Below are positions 9,932 to 19,438 of a stretch of DNA of 64,000 nucleotides, piece after piece. Numbering within the stretch: position 1 is the stretch's first letter; the number at the start of each line of letters is the position of its first letter. Under the pieces are notes generated by a model. The model was not told the origin of the DNA, ran no database searches, and saw nothing but the letters and a program-made list of their open reading frames with translations. The position numbers and the translations under genes are program-made. The stretch lies in the NCBI GenBank assembly GCA_030692685.1, contig JAUXZO010000049.1:58186-122185 (forward strand). Reading direction: 5' to 3'. This DNA comes from Acidovorax sp. GTDB taxonomy: Bacteria > Pseudomonadota > Gammaproteobacteria > Burkholderiales > Burkholderiaceae_C.

Positions 9932-11476
9932 TCAGGACTCCCGGCGCAGGGCGGGGAACAGGATCACGTCGCGGATGCTGGGGCTGTCGGTCAGCAGCAT
10001 CATGAGCCGGTCAATGCCGATGCCGCAACCCCCTGTCGGTGGCATGCCGTATTCCAGCGCGCGCACGAAGTCATGGTCGTAGAACATAGCCTCATCGTCG
10101 CCGCTGTCTTTGGCAGCGACCTGGGCGTGAAAGCGCGCGGCCTGGTCTTCCGCATCGTTCAGCTCGCTGAATCCGTTGCCAAACTCGCGACCGGTGATGT
10201 AGAGCTCGAAACGCTCGGTGACCTCTGGGCGCGTGTCATTGGCACGGGCCAGGGGCGAGATTTCGGTGGGGTGTTCCATGATGAAAGTGGGCTGCCAAAG
10301 CTTGTCTTCCACGGTTTCTTCAAAGTACAGCACCTGCAGGCTGGCCAGTGTGCGGCGCGAGAGGTTGTTCTTTTCTTCGCTCAGGCCCAGTTTTTTGAGG
10401 GCGCTGATGAGCCAGGCCGCGTCATCCACGTGGGCGCCGGCTTCGGTGTACTGGAAGATCGCTTCGCGGATGGTCAGGCGCGCAAACGGCTGGGTCAGGT
10501 CTACGGCGCGGCCCTGGTAGGTCATTTGCAGCGAGCCCGTGGCTTTAACGGCCACTTCGCGTATCAGTGCCTCGGTGAAGTCCATCAGGTCCAGGTAGTT
10601 CCAATACGCCGCGTAGAACTCCATCATGGTGAACTCGGGGTTGTGGCGCACCGAGATACCTTCGTTGCGGTAGCTGCGATTGATTTCGAACACCCGCTCG
10701 AAGCCACCCACAATCAGGCGCTTCAGGTACAGCTCGGGTGCGATGCGCAGGTACATCTCCTGTTCCAGCGCGTTGTGGTGCGTGACAAACGGCTTGGCAT
10801 TGGCGCCGCCTGGGATGGGGTGCAGCATGGGCGTCTCGACTTCGAGAAAGCCGTGGCTCACCATGAACTCGCGCAGGCCGCTCACGGCCTTGCTGCGCGC
10901 CACGAACCGCTTGCGCGCATGTTCGTCCGTGATCAGGTCTACATAGCGCTGGCGGTACTTCTGCTCTTGGTCTGCCATGCCGTGGAACTTGTCAGGCAGC
11001 GGGCGCAGGCTCTTGGTCAGCAGGCGCAAGCTGGTGACCTTGACCGACAGTTCACCCGTTTTGGTTTTCATCAGCGTGCCCTCTGCACCCACGATGTCAC
11101 CCAGGTCCCAGTGCTTGAAGGCGGCGTACAGGTCTTCGCCCAGCGCATCGCGCGTCACGTACAGCTGGATGCGTCCGCCCACATCTCCCAGCGATCCATC
11201 CTGCACCGTGGCAAAGCTGGCCTTGCCCATCACGCGCTTGAGCATCATGCGGCCCGCTACGCTGACGGCAACTGGCGATGCCTCCAGCGATTCGTTGGTG
11301 GCGTCGCTGTGGTCCAGATGCAGTTGTGCAGCCTTGTGCGCAGGCTTGAAATTGTTGGGGAACGCCACGCCGCCGCCCGCAGCCTGGGCCTCGCGCAAGG
11401 CGCGAAGCTTCTCGCGGCGCTCGGAGATGAGCTGGTTTTCGTCTTGGGGGGCGGGGGCGTGGTTTTGGTCTGACAT
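9932..11476 (-). CDS. lysS: Lysyl-tRNA synthetase, class II
   Basis: Charges tRNA-Lys with lysine. From the ATG at 11476 it has 514 residues, normal for the family. An N-terminal OB-fold anticodon-binding domain is followed by the class II catalytic core: motif 2 is in [19 protein letters not shown] and motif 3 in [15 protein letters not shown]. The frame is open further upstream to 11638, but that extension has no family similarity. It follows the glycan operon on the same strand after 71 bases. Confidence 0.95.
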   Translation of the reverse strand: MSDQNHAPAPQDENQLISERREKLRALREAQAAGGGVAFPNNFKPAHKAAQLHLDHSDATNESLEASPVAVSVAGRMMLKRVMGKASFATVQDGSLGDVGGRIQLYVTRDALGEDLYAAFKHWDLGDIVGAEGTLMKTKTGELSVKVTSLRLLTKSLRPLPDKFHGMADQEQKYRQRYVDLITDEHARKRFVARSKAVSGLREFMVSHGFLEVETPMLHPIPGGANAKPFVTHHNALEQEMYLRIAPELYLKRLIVGGFERVFEINRSYRNEGISVRHNPEFTMMEFYAAYWNYLDLMDFTEALIREVAVKATGSLQMTYQGRAVDLTQPFARLTIREAIFQYTEAGAHVDDAAWLISALKKLGLSEEKNNLSRRTLASLQVLYFEETVEDKLWQPTFIMEHPTEISPLARANDTRPEVTERFELYITGREFGNGFSELNDAEDQAARFHAQVAAKDSGDDEAMFYDHDFVRALEYGMPPTGGCGIGIDRLMMLLTDSPSIRDVILFPALRRES

Positions 11477-11547
11477 AAGTGCCGTCAATGCGGGAGGCGT
11501 GAAATTGGGGGGAGGGCTGGATTCAGCCAAACCCCCGATTTTATCGG

Positions 11548-12180
11548 CTATGGGCCGTTGGTCGCCTTTGGGGTGTGGGATGGGCGGTGCATCCACACCG
11601 TGGACACGGTGTTCGCAATGAGTTTTAAGTCGCCCCATAGCGTCTGCGATTGCACGTATTCAGTGGCATAGCGCAGCTTGATGGGCAGAATCTGCTCGAC
11701 ATAGGTCTGCTCGGGGTTGCTGCTTTGGCCGAGCAGATGGCTTTCGTCTCGAAACTCAATGGAAGCGCGGTCGGTGATACCGGGGCGCACACTGAGGACC
11801 AGCTCGCGCACGGACGCCGGGTACTGCGCCACATATCCGGGCACCTCGGGCCGCGGGCCTACCACGCTCATTTCCCCGAGCAAAACGTTGATGAACTGCG
11901 GCAGTTCATCGAACTTGGTGCGCCGCAGCCAACCCCCAGCGCGGGTGATGCGTATGTCGGCTCCAACCGTGAGGGCGGGGCCTGCTGCTTCTGCCTGCGC
12001 CTGCATGGTGCGGAACTTGTAGATGCGAAACAATTTGCCGTTGCGACCCACGCGCGTTTGCCGGAAGAAGACACCGCCCGGTGAATCCGCCGCCACCCAG
12101 GCCGCCACCAAGACCATCACAGGTGCAAGCACCAGCAGTGCGAGGGCCGAGAAAGCGAGGTCGAACAGCCGTTTTGGCAT
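11548..12180 (-). CDS. Initiating sugar-phosphate transferase (PglC/WcaJ-like)
   Basis: Transfers a sugar 1-phosphate from its UDP form to undecaprenyl phosphate, the first membrane step of glycan assembly. 210 residues. One N-terminal membrane helix (about 6-30) is followed by the bacterial sugar-transferase core with [18 protein letters not shown] and SVVGPRPE. The short form with a single helix resembles PglC rather than the multi-helix WbaP type. Its start overlaps the stop of the aminotransferase gene by one base (TGATG), placing it last in the nine-gene operon. Confidence 0.9.
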   Translation of the reverse strand: MPKRLFDLAFSALALLVLAPVMVLVAAWVAADSPGGVFFRQTRVGRNGKLFRIYKFRTMQAQAEAAGPALTVGADIRITRAGGWLRRTKFDELPQFINVLLGEMSVVGPRPEVPGYVAQYPASVRELVLSVRPGITDRASIEFRDESHLLGQSSNPEQTYVEQILPIKLRYATEYVQSQTLWGDLKLIANTVSTVWMHRPSHTPKATNGP

Positions 12181-13352
12181 CAGCCCAGCACCTCGTGCAG
12201 GGCGTGGATCACGCGGTCCTGGTCCGCGTCCGTCATGGCGGTAAACAGGGGGATGCTGATCATGGCCTGGTAGGCCGCGTCGGCCTGCGGGAACATCGCT
12301 GGAGTGAGCTGGTAGCGGTCTCGCCAGTAGGGGTGGCGGTGCAGCGGCACATAGTGCACGCTGGTGCCGATGCCCCGATCGGACAAGCCTTGGATCACCG
12401 CGTCGCGCGTGACGGCAGCGCCTTCTTTCAAGCGGATCACGTACAGGTGCCAGGCATGGGTGTCTCCGGGCGGCGCTATGGCGGGCAGGGTCAGGGGCAA
12501 GCTGGCCAGTTGCTCGTGGTAGCGGGCAGCAAGGTGCTGTCGTCGCTCAACAAACTGGGGCAAGCGCGCCAGTTGCTCTACCCCCATGGCCGCGGCGACG
12601 TCGGTCATGTTGTACTTGAAGCCGGGGGCCACCACCTCGTAATACCAGGCCGGGGTTTTGGATGTGAAACGGTCAAACGCATCGCGGTTCATGCCGTGCA
12701 GGCGCATCACGCGCATGCGTTGGGCCAGGGCAGGGTCGCGCGTGACGGCCATGCCACCTTCGCCGGTGGTGATGGTCTTGTTGGCGTAGAAGCTGAACAC
12801 CGTGACGTCAGACTGCAACTGTCCCACCAGCGTACCGCACCAGGTGGTGGGCAGTGCGTGGGCCGCGTCTTCCACCACCTTCAGGCCATGCTCTTGGGCA
12901 ATGGCAAGAATGGCGTCCATGTCGCACGCCAGCCCGCCGTAGTGCACCGGCATGATGGCCTTGGTGCGGGGGGTGATGGCTGCGCGAATTTTGACGGGGT
13001 CGATGTTGAGCGTCACCGGGTCCACATCGACCAGTATCGGATCGGCTCCAAGGTACCGTACCACCTCCACCGTCGCTGTGAAGGTGAGCGTGGGGGCGAT
13101 CACCTCATCGCCCGGGCCTAGCCCCAAGGCTTCAAGCGCAAGGTGCAAGCCCGCGGTGGCCGAGTTGACAGCGACGCTTTGCAGCCCCTGGCCGCCCAGA
13201 TAGTCGGTGAATGCCTGCTCAAATTCTTTGGTTTTAGGGCCTGTCGTTACCCACCCGGAGCGCATGGCGGCACCAACGGCGTTGATTTCTGCATCGCCAA
13301 TGTCGGGGCGTGCGAAGGGTAAAAACGGTGGTGAGGGGCTGGGAGCTTGCAT
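12180..13352 (-). CDS. DegT/DnrJ/EryC1 PLP-dependent sugar aminotransferase (PglE-like)
   Basis: 390 residues of the nucleotide-sugar aminotransferase family, which aminates a 4-keto (or 3-keto) UDP-sugar using glutamate. The PLP-binding lysine is in [14 protein letters not shown], preceded by the conserved [10 protein letters not shown]. Combined with the 4,6-dehydratase at the head of the operon and the PglC-like transferase next to it, a 4-amino-4,6-dideoxy-HexNAc (bacillosamine-type) sugar is a reasonable inference. The exact sugar cannot be read from sequence. Confidence 0.9.
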   Translation of the reverse strand: MQAPSPSPPFLPFARPDIGDAEINAVGAAMRSGWVTTGPKTKEFEQAFTDYLGGQGLQSVAVNSATAGLHLALEALGLGPGDEVIAPTLTFTATVEVVRYLGADPILVDVDPVTLNIDPVKIRAAITPRTKAIMPVHYGGLACDMDAILAIAQEHGLKVVEDAAHALPTTWCGTLVGQLQSDVTVFSFYANKTITTGEGGMAVTRDPALAQRMRVMRLHGMNRDAFDRFTSKTPAWYYEVVAPGFKYNMTDVAAAMGVEQLARLPQFVERRQHLAARYHEQLASLPLTLPAIAPPGDTHAWHLYVIRLKEGAAVTRDAVIQGLSDRGIGTSVHYVPLHRHPYWRDRYQLTPAMFPQADAAYQAMISIPLFTAMTDADQDRVIHALHEVLG

Positions 13353-13390
13353 GCGAGGATCGGTGTGGTGGCAATGCTATAAAGCGCGCG

Positions 13391-14728
13391 TCAGGGGAGG
13401 GCCGGGGCCGCGCGCCCGATGGAGTGGTACTCCAGGCCCAACGCTTTCATGTCACGGGGTTCGAAGAGATTGCGTCCATCAAAAACGATGGGCTGACGCA
13501 ATGTGCGGGCCATGTGGGCAAAGTCAGGGCTGCGGAACTCTTTCCATTCTGTGACGATGATCACCGCTGTAGCGCCTTGCAGCGCCGCCTGGGCGCTGGT
13601 GGCGTAGCTCAGTCCGGGTCGCTCTCCGAGGGCAGCCTGCGCCCGCTGCATGGCGACGGGGTCATACGCGCAGACTTGGGCACCCATGCGCAGCAATTTG
13701 TCGATGATTGTGAGGCTGGGGGCCTCCCGCATGTCATCGGTACCGGGTTTGAAGGCCAGGCCCCAGACGGCAAACCGTTTTCCATCCAGCGCGTTGCCAA
13801 AGCGCCGAGCCACCTTGTCTACCAGTACTTGCTTTTGCAGCTCGTTGACGGTCTGCACCCCTTTCAGCACGCGCAGTGGGTGGCCTGCATCCTCGGCGGT
13901 GCGCAGAAGTGCGTTCACGTCTTTGGGAAAGCAGGACCCTCCGTAGCCTGTGCCTGCGTAGAGGAAATGGGTTCCGATGCGGGGGTCAGTGCCGATGCCC
14001 GTGCGCACCTGTTCAATATCCACCCCCAGTGTTTCTGCCAGTAGCGCCAACTCGTTCATGAAGCTGATGCGCGTGGCGAGCATGGCATTGGCAGCATATT
14101 TGGTGAACTCTGCGCTACGAATGTCCATGGCGATCAGGCGGTCCCGGTTGCGCATGAAGGGCGCGTACAAAGTGCGCAGTTGTTCGGCTGCTTGCGGATC
14201 ATCGGTGCCCACAATCACGCGGTCAGGTCGCATGAAATCCTGGACCGCAGAGCCTTCTTTGAGAAATTCGGGGTTGGCTGCAACGGCGTAGGGGATCCGC
14301 TGCGATCGTTCAGCCAGTGTGGCGTCCACCGTCTTGCGCACCTGGTCGGCCGTTCCGACCGGCACAGTGCTCTTGGTCACGATCAGTGTGTACTGCGTCA
14401 TGTGTTGCGCCACCGATTGCGCTGCCGCCAGCACGTACTGAAGGTCTGCCGAGCCGTCCTCGCCTGCGGGGGTGCCCACCGCAATCATTTGAATCATGCC
14501 GTGTGCGACCGCATGCACCACATCGGTGGTGAATGCCAGACGACCGCTGTTTGCATTGCGCTGCACGATCTCTGCCAGGCCGGGTTCATAGATGGGAATG
14601 TGCCCTGCCTTTAAGGCGTCGATGCGGGCAGCATCCTGATCAAGGCACACCACATGGTTACCCATCTCTGCAAGGCAAGCCCCGGTGACGAGCCCCACGT
14701 AGCCGGTCCCTATAACGGTGATCTTCAT
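13391..14728 (-). CDS. ugd: UDP-glucose 6-dehydrogenase
   Basis: NAD-dependent oxidation of UDP-glucose to UDP-glucuronate, a precursor for acidic surface glycans. From the ATG at 14728 it has 445 residues. The Rossmann start [14 protein letters not shown], the catalytic cysteine in [14 protein letters not shown] and the C-terminal domain [18 protein letters not shown] are all intact. An upstream in-frame start at 14758 would add 10 residues not expected in the family. Confidence 0.95.
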   Translation of the reverse strand: MKITVIGTGYVGLVTGACLAEMGNHVVCLDQDAARIDALKAGHIPIYEPGLAEIVQRNANSGRLAFTTDVVHAVAHGMIQMIAVGTPAGEDGSADLQYVLAAAQSVAQHMTQYTLIVTKSTVPVGTADQVRKTVDATLAERSQRIPYAVAANPEFLKEGSAVQDFMRPDRVIVGTDDPQAAEQLRTLYAPFMRNRDRLIAMDIRSAEFTKYAANAMLATRISFMNELALLAETLGVDIEQVRTGIGTDPRIGTHFLYAGTGYGGSCFPKDVNALLRTAEDAGHPLRVLKGVQTVNELQKQVLVDKVARRFGNALDGKRFAVWGLAFKPGTDDMREAPSLTIIDKLLRMGAQVCAYDPVAMQRAQAALGERPGLSYATSAQAALQGATAVIIVTEWKEFRSPDFAHMARTLRQPIVFDGRNLFEPRDMKALGLEYHSIGRAAPALP

Positions 14729-14777
14729 AAAAAATGGCGCGCCATGCGTGCAAAACAAGAGGTGAACAGGTTGGGTG

Positions 14778-15476
14778 TCACAGAGGCTTTACCGCCCAGC
14801 TCAGGCGGTGCGTGCGCAGGAAATACAGCACGGTAGATGCATCATTGACCAGCGCGTGGGGCAGTCGCCGGGCAATGGGTGGAGCCAGTGTGATGCGGCG
14901 CGAATAAATTCTTGCATGCGGGAAGAGTGCGGTCAGTTCGCTTAAGGGGATGCCTTGCACGTCCGCGTTGCGGGGGTTGTCGATGGTGAAGTCATACACC
15001 AGCACGCCACCGCCGGGAGCCACCCAATCCCACATTGTGTGCGCCAGGCTTTGTCGAAAGGTGCGGTCCAGCAGTGAGCTGAACAAGGTGAACGCGAGAA
15101 TGGCGTCCTGGCTGTGTGGGGGTATGGCTGCAGTGCTTGCATCCCCTTCAACGATCTGCACCTGTTGGGGCAGCGATGCACGGGCCATGGCTGCTCTCTC
15201 GGGCATCAATTCGATACCGGTAAGGCAGGCGGGCGTGGCGCCCAGCCTGACCAAGTCCTGCAGATTGCCACCGCCTCCGCAGCCCACTTCAAGTACCCGC
15301 CGATGGTTCAGGCTGTCCCATCCGTGGTCTCGCCACATCGCACCCATCGCACGCACTCGTTCCTGCTGCGCCTGCAGCGCCGCCGCGTTGGCGTACAAGC
15401 TGTAGCGCTGCGCATCGGCGGCGCTATCGCGCCGGGCGTAGCGGGCCTTCACGGCTTCGGTCTCTGGCGTGTTCAT
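14778..15476 (-). CDS. Class I SAM-dependent methyltransferase
   Basis: 232 residues from the ATG at 15476, which overlaps the stop of the GT2 gene (ATGA). SAM-binding motif I is [16 protein letters not shown]; a motif II-like acidic GIELMPE and the post-motif [10 protein letters not shown] follow. The substrate is unknown. Its place between ugd and glycosyltransferases suggests methylation of a sugar in the surface glycan or of a terminal residue. Confidence 0.85.
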   Translation of the reverse strand: MNTPETEAVKARYARRDSAADAQRYSLYANAAALQAQQERVRAMGAMWRDHGWDSLNHRRVLEVGCGGGGNLQDLVRLGATPACLTGIELMPERAAMARASLPQQVQIVEGDASTAAIPPHSQDAILAFTLFSSLLDRTFRQSLAHTMWDWVAPGGGVLVYDFTIDNPRNADVQGIPLSELTALFPHARIYSRRITLAPPIARRLPHALVNDASTVLYFLRTHRLSWAVKPL

Positions 15477-16528
15477 CGCGTGATTTTGGCAAAGGCAGAC
15501 GAAGGGGGCTGCGCCCTCGCAATGTCCCACAGCCCCCGCCATGTGCCGAGTCCATAGCCGACATGAAAGGCGGCGATCACAGCGGGCAGCCGCGTTACCA
15601 AACGCCAATTGTTAGCAGACCGCGCAGCAGACACGGTCGCCGCTGTGATGTACAGCGCGTAGGCCACTGCCAGCGCAGCCAAAGGCCAGACGGACCACCA
15701 TGCAGCCAATGCGCTACCGGCCACCGCTGCCACAAACAGCGCAGGCACCAGTTGGCGTACAGATCCCGGTTGGCGGTGTTTTCTCATTACAAAAGGCCGC
15801 CAGTAGCCGTATTGGCGTTGCTGGGCAAACAGATGCCCGAGCGAGTCGCGAGGCTGGTAGCTGGAGCGGATCAACGGGCTTTGCCAGATACTCCCGCCGC
15901 CCAGGCGCAGCCGCAGGTTGTGCTCGTCATCCTGGTTGCGGACCAGTGACTCATCAAACAGGCCAAATCGCTCAAACGTGCGGCGCGGCCAGCAGCCCAG
16001 GTACACGGTATCCACTTCACCGTCGTATTGGGTGTTTCGCGACAGGGCTCCGCCCACCACCCAGCGGTTCTGGAATGCCGCTGCAATGGCGTACCCTGTC
16101 AGGCCGGTGCCCACAGCGACCCAGGGGCCGCCCACATTGTCCGCACGGGTGTGTTCTAGCGCCTGTATGCACTGGGCCAGGTAGTCGGGCGCAAACTGGC
16201 TGTGGACATCCAGCCGGGCGATGACAGAGCCCTGGGCTGTGGCGATGCAGGCGTTCAGCCCGGTTGAAACGATGCGGCCCGGGTTGTCGATGGTCATCAG
16301 TCTGGGGTCTGCCGCGCAGCGCTGCATCAGGCGCTCGCGGGTTCCGTCATCACTGTTGCCATCGGCAATAAGCACCTCCATGCGCCAGCCCGCAGGCAGC
16401 ACCTGCTGGAGTACCGAGTCGCAAAACGCGTCGATGTAATGGCGCTCGTTGCGGCAGGGCACGATGACGCTGATCAAGGGGGCCACGTGGGTGCTTCCTT
16501 TTGCGGTGGTGTTAGGCTGAGGAGACAT
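15473..16528 (-). CDS. Glycosyltransferase family 2 with C-terminal membrane helices
   Basis: 351 residues. The GT-A domain begins with ISVIVPCRNERHYIDAF, has VLIADGNSDDGT and the metal-site-like ARLDVHSQF, and a later acidic QDDEHNLRLRL. The C-terminal 80 residues contain two or three hydrophobic helices, as in membrane-anchored ExoA-like family-2 transferases. It probably adds a sugar to a lipid-linked intermediate on the cytoplasmic face. It sits 9 bases after the GT4 gene in transcription order. Confidence 0.88.
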   Translation of the reverse strand: MSPQPNTTAKGSTHVAPLISVIVPCRNERHYIDAFCDSVLQQVLPAGWRMEVLIADGNSDDGTRERLMQRCAADPRLMTIDNPGRIVSTGLNACIATAQGSVIARLDVHSQFAPDYLAQCIQALEHTRADNVGGPWVAVGTGLTGYAIAAAFQNRWVVGGALSRNTQYDGEVDTVYLGCWPRRTFERFGLFDESLVRNQDDEHNLRLRLGGGSIWQSPLIRSSYQPRDSLGHLFAQQRQYGYWRPFVMRKHRQPGSVRQLVPALFVAAVAGSALAAWWSVWPLAALAVAYALYITAATVSAARSANNWRLVTRLPAVIAAFHVGYGLGTWRGLWDIARAQPPSSAFAKITR

Positions 16529-16537
16529 GCGGCCTGC

Positions 16538-17611
16538 TCAACGGCGGTTCATCAGTTGCTGATACAGAGCATGCATGCGATCCATCTGAACGGAGCGGTC
16601 ACCGTCGCTGGCAATGCGGGACGCATTCTGCATGCCCACTTGCTCCGCCAAGCCCTCGGCGGTGATCAACTGTTCCAAAATGTCGGCCAGCGCATGTGGG
16701 TCTCGGGGTGGTACCAGCCATTGTCCGTCGATCCAGTGTGCGTTGGCCTGAAGCCGCGTGGCCACCACGGCCAGGCCGCTGGCCATGCTTTCGAGCATTG
16801 CGACCGAGGTGGCATCGCTGGTGGGCACCGAGATGGAAATCTTGGCGTCGGACAGTACCCGCGCCATTCCCGCATCGTCCAGGCGGCCATGAAAATTAAC
16901 GATGTCCCCCACACCTACTGAACGGGCCAGATCGCGCAACGTCTGTTCCATGGTCCCGCCGCCCAGCAGGTGCAGCCGCAGGTCCAACGTCGCAAGGCGT
17001 GTGCGCAGCAAGGCCACAGCACGCACGATGGTGTCGATGTTGTAGTTGGCATCCCAGGCCCGCAGGCTGACGAGATGAACTCCCGGTTTTTGTGCCCATG
17101 CCACGGGGCGAAACCGCGCCATTTCCACGCCCCAGTGAATCTCATGAACCGGGCAAAACGGATGAAAGTCTTGTGCGGCGGTGACCAGGCTGGCGGAGTC
17201 GCCCGTGATGAGGTCTGCCTGGCGCAGTATCCAGCCGGTCAACCATCGCATCCACCGGTGGGCTTGGGGGGTGACCAGCAGGTCGGTACCCCAGGCGGTC
17301 ATCACCAGAGGATGGCGCCCGCACCGTGCAGCGAGATAGCCATAGGACGTGATGTAGTGGGCGTGGAGTATGTCTGGCGCCAAGGCTGCAACATGCCTGC
17401 GCGCCTCGCCGACACGCAATAACCACTGTGCAGACCGCCTGACGGGCGTGAGCTTCTTGACCTCCACACCGTCGATGGCGGCAGGGCGCGCGGTGATCAC
17501 GGATACACGGTAGTTCCGCGCCAGCATCTCGCGGGCCCAGCGCTGGACATGGGGGCTGGTGGCATCGCCTAGCAGGCACAGGTGGAGCGGCGTATCAGAG
17601 TCTGTCGGCAT
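16538..17611 (-). CDS. Glycosyltransferase family 4
   Basis: 357 residues with GT-B organisation. The N-terminal acceptor domain (LHLCLLGDATSPHVQRW, DILHAHYITSYGY) is followed by a donor domain with HLLGGG and the nucleotide-sugar site SVAMLESMASGLAVVATRL. The specificity is not readable. Its start overlaps the acyltransferase stop by one base (TGATG). Confidence 0.88.
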   Translation of the reverse strand: MPTDSDTPLHLCLLGDATSPHVQRWAREMLARNYRVSVITARPAAIDGVEVKKLTPVRRSAQWLLRVGEARRHVAALAPDILHAHYITSYGYLAARCGRHPLVMTAWGTDLLVTPQAHRWMRWLTGWILRQADLITGDSASLVTAAQDFHPFCPVHEIHWGVEMARFRPVAWAQKPGVHLVSLRAWDANYNIDTIVRAVALLRTRLATLDLRLHLLGGGTMEQTLRDLARSVGVGDIVNFHGRLDDAGMARVLSDAKISISVPTSDATSVAMLESMASGLAVVATRLQANAHWIDGQWLVPPRDPHALADILEQLITAEGLAEQVGMQNASRIASDGDRSVQMDRMHALYQQLMNRR

Positions 17612-18222
17612 CAGTCAATGTTTGAATTGGAGGCGGGTGGGGCGACGGGTGCGCCAGCCCAGGCTTCGTAGTGCGTGCGCAACTCGGGGTGGCGTGCGAG
17701 CAGATCCATGTCTTTGGCGCGAACATCGCCCACCTGGCGTGCTGGCGAGCCCCGCATGATGGCAAAGTCCGGCACGTCGCCGCGCAACTGCGTATAGGCG
17801 CATACCACCACTCCCTTTCCCACGCGGGTTCCTGCCTCGATCAGGCTGTGGGGGCCGATGAAGCTGTAGGCGCCAATCTGGATGGGCGCGCTGAGGTATC
17901 CCGGTTTTTCTCCGGTGTGGTGCACATAGTTGCGCCCGAGCAGCCGCAGTGATCCATGGGAACTATGGGTCACGATGCTGACGAAGTTGGTGATCTGAAC
18001 CCCTTCGCCTATCTGTAGCCCCGCGGTGGCGTCGATGAAGTTGAACTGGCCTATGAACACATGGTCCTCCAGTTGAAGACCGTCTGCACCCTCAATGCAG
18101 GTGCTCGCCGCGATGCGTGTCTGCGGCAGGGGTTGCCCCAGGCCATTTCGCTCGCCAAACACCATCCGATAGAACAGCAATCGCCAGAGACGGCGTCGCC
18201 AGCGATTAAGCAGCGCTCTCAT
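17611..18222 (-). CDS. Left-handed beta-helix acyltransferase (WbbJ/maltose-acetyltransferase-like)
   Basis: 203 residues from the ATG at 18222. Imperfect hexapeptide repeats run through the middle (QIGEGVQITNFVSIV, PIQIGAYSFIGPHSLI, GTRVGKGVVV) and the end DFAIMRGSPARQVGD is typical of O-acetyltransferases. It lacks the N-terminal UDP-binding domain of PglD, so N-acetylation of UDP-4-amino-sugar is less likely than O-acylation of the glycan. It overlaps the flippase gene by 17 bases. Confidence 0.85.
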   Translation of the reverse strand: MRALLNRWRRRLWRLLFYRMVFGERNGLGQPLPQTRIAASTCIEGADGLQLEDHVFIGQFNFIDATAGLQIGEGVQITNFVSIVTHSSHGSLRLLGRNYVHHTGEKPGYLSAPIQIGAYSFIGPHSLIEAGTRVGKGVVVCAYTQLRGDVPDFAIMRGSPARQVGDVRAKDMDLLARHPELRTHYEAWAGAPVAPPASNSNID

Positions 18223-19438
18223 GGGGAATGTCCTTCCAGTTCGCGAGCGCCCAGAAATAGTACGCAAAGTAAGCCAGCATGCTGGCGGATACGCCCCAGC
18301 CGGCGCCCACCAAGCCGCCCAGCGCAAGCCCAGACAATAGTCCTGCAAAGAACACGAACTGTCCGATTAACGCCAACCGCAGAGCCCACGCCTGGGCGTG
18401 CCACGCCATTGTGACGACAGCAAGGGGCGATGCAATGAAATGCAGCGCAATGTACAGGGCCGTTGCAGAGGCCAATACGCCCGCTTCTGTCCATCGTTCA
18501 CCAAAAGCCATCGCAAAAAGACCAGGGCCCCACAGCAGGAGCACGATGGCCAGGGGGCACGCCAAGCCAGCCAGCACCGCCATGGTCTTGCGCACCAGCG
18601 CGCGGGCTTCGCTCGCACTCTGCGCTTTTAGCAGGCTGGGGTATAGGGTTTGTGACAGCGCTCCGCCGATCAAGGTGGCGGGCGCTTTCAGATAACGCAG
18701 CGCCAACGCCCAGAATCCAGCGGCAGCGTCGCCCGTCCATGCAGCAATCAGGACCAGGGCCAGAGTGTCTTGCAAGGCCCCCATGAAGGCGTGGGGGGTG
18801 TTGAGCCAGGGGAAGTCTCGATGGCGTTGCGCCATGGCCTTGAGGTCTTTCATCGGCTGGGACCACATGGCCCTCCAGCCCCCGGATGGGGCGGGGCGTG
18901 CCAGGATCCATCCTGCTCCCAACATCGCCGTCATCGCTCCCACCAGCAGGCCCATGGGGCCTACCGTGACCGCGCCCAACAGCAGCTGCAGGATGGCTCC
19001 ACCCCCGTGTTGCACAAGCCGGGCCGCAGACAGCAATCCGAAACGCCGAGACCGCGTGGCCCACATGGTGAGCCATTGCACCGCACCCCCCGCCAGCACG
19101 GCGCATGGCAGCATCCATGCCAGCGGCATGGCGTACCCTAAGTGAAGCACCATGCCGACGGCGGCAGATGCTGCGGTCACTGCCAACAATATGCGCGCGC
19201 ACAAGGCCATCAATTGGGCGGCACGCGGCTCGGAGGCTTCCAGCGGTAGCGCGAACTCGTAACGGGCGCAACCCACCACGGCCATGTTGGTAGCGACGGC
19301 CCACAGCAGTGCAAATTGCCCAAAAGCCTCCGGCGCATAAGTGCGTGTGAGCGCAGGGCCTAGCACCAGGGGTATGACGTGAGCCGCCACACTGCCCGTC
19401 AGCAGGGTCAACGTGGCGCGCAGCATGCCGGGTTTCAT
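18206..19438 (-). CDS. Lipopolysaccharide/O-unit flippase (Wzx-like)
   Basis: 410-residue polytopic membrane protein with about 12 hydrophobic segments and the family start TLLTGSVAAHVIPLVLGPALTR-like pattern (polysaccharide biosynthesis/MATE-like superfamily). It is expected to translocate undecaprenyl-linked oligosaccharide to the periplasm. The ATG at 19438 overlaps the stop of the dehydratase gene (ATGA). No Wzy polymerase or chain-length regulator was found in the cluster. Confidence 0.88.
   Translation of the reverse strand: MKPGMLRATLTLLTGSVAAHVIPLVLGPALTRTYAPEAFGQFALLWAVATNMAVVGCARYEFALPLEASEPRAAQLMALCARILLAVTAASAAVGMVLHLGYAMPLAWMLPCAVLAGGAVQWLTMWATRSRRFGLLSAARLVQHGGGAILQLLLGAVTVGPMGLLVGAMTAMLGAGWILARPAPSGGWRAMWSQPMKDLKAMAQRHRDFPWLNTPHAFMGALQDTLALVLIAAWTGDAAAGFWALALRYLKAPATLIGGALSQTLYPSLLKAQSASEARALVRKTMAVLAGLACPLAIVLLLWGPGLFAMAFGERWTEAGVLASATALYIALHFIASPLAVVTMAWHAQAWALRLALIGQFVFFAGLLSGLALGGLVGAGWGVSASMLAYFAYYFWALANWKDIPHESAA

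Noticed and set aside
9656..11473. 605-codon open frame on the + strand opposite lysS
   Set aside because: Antisense to lysS, which has all class II synthetase motifs; no recognisable protein in the + frame.
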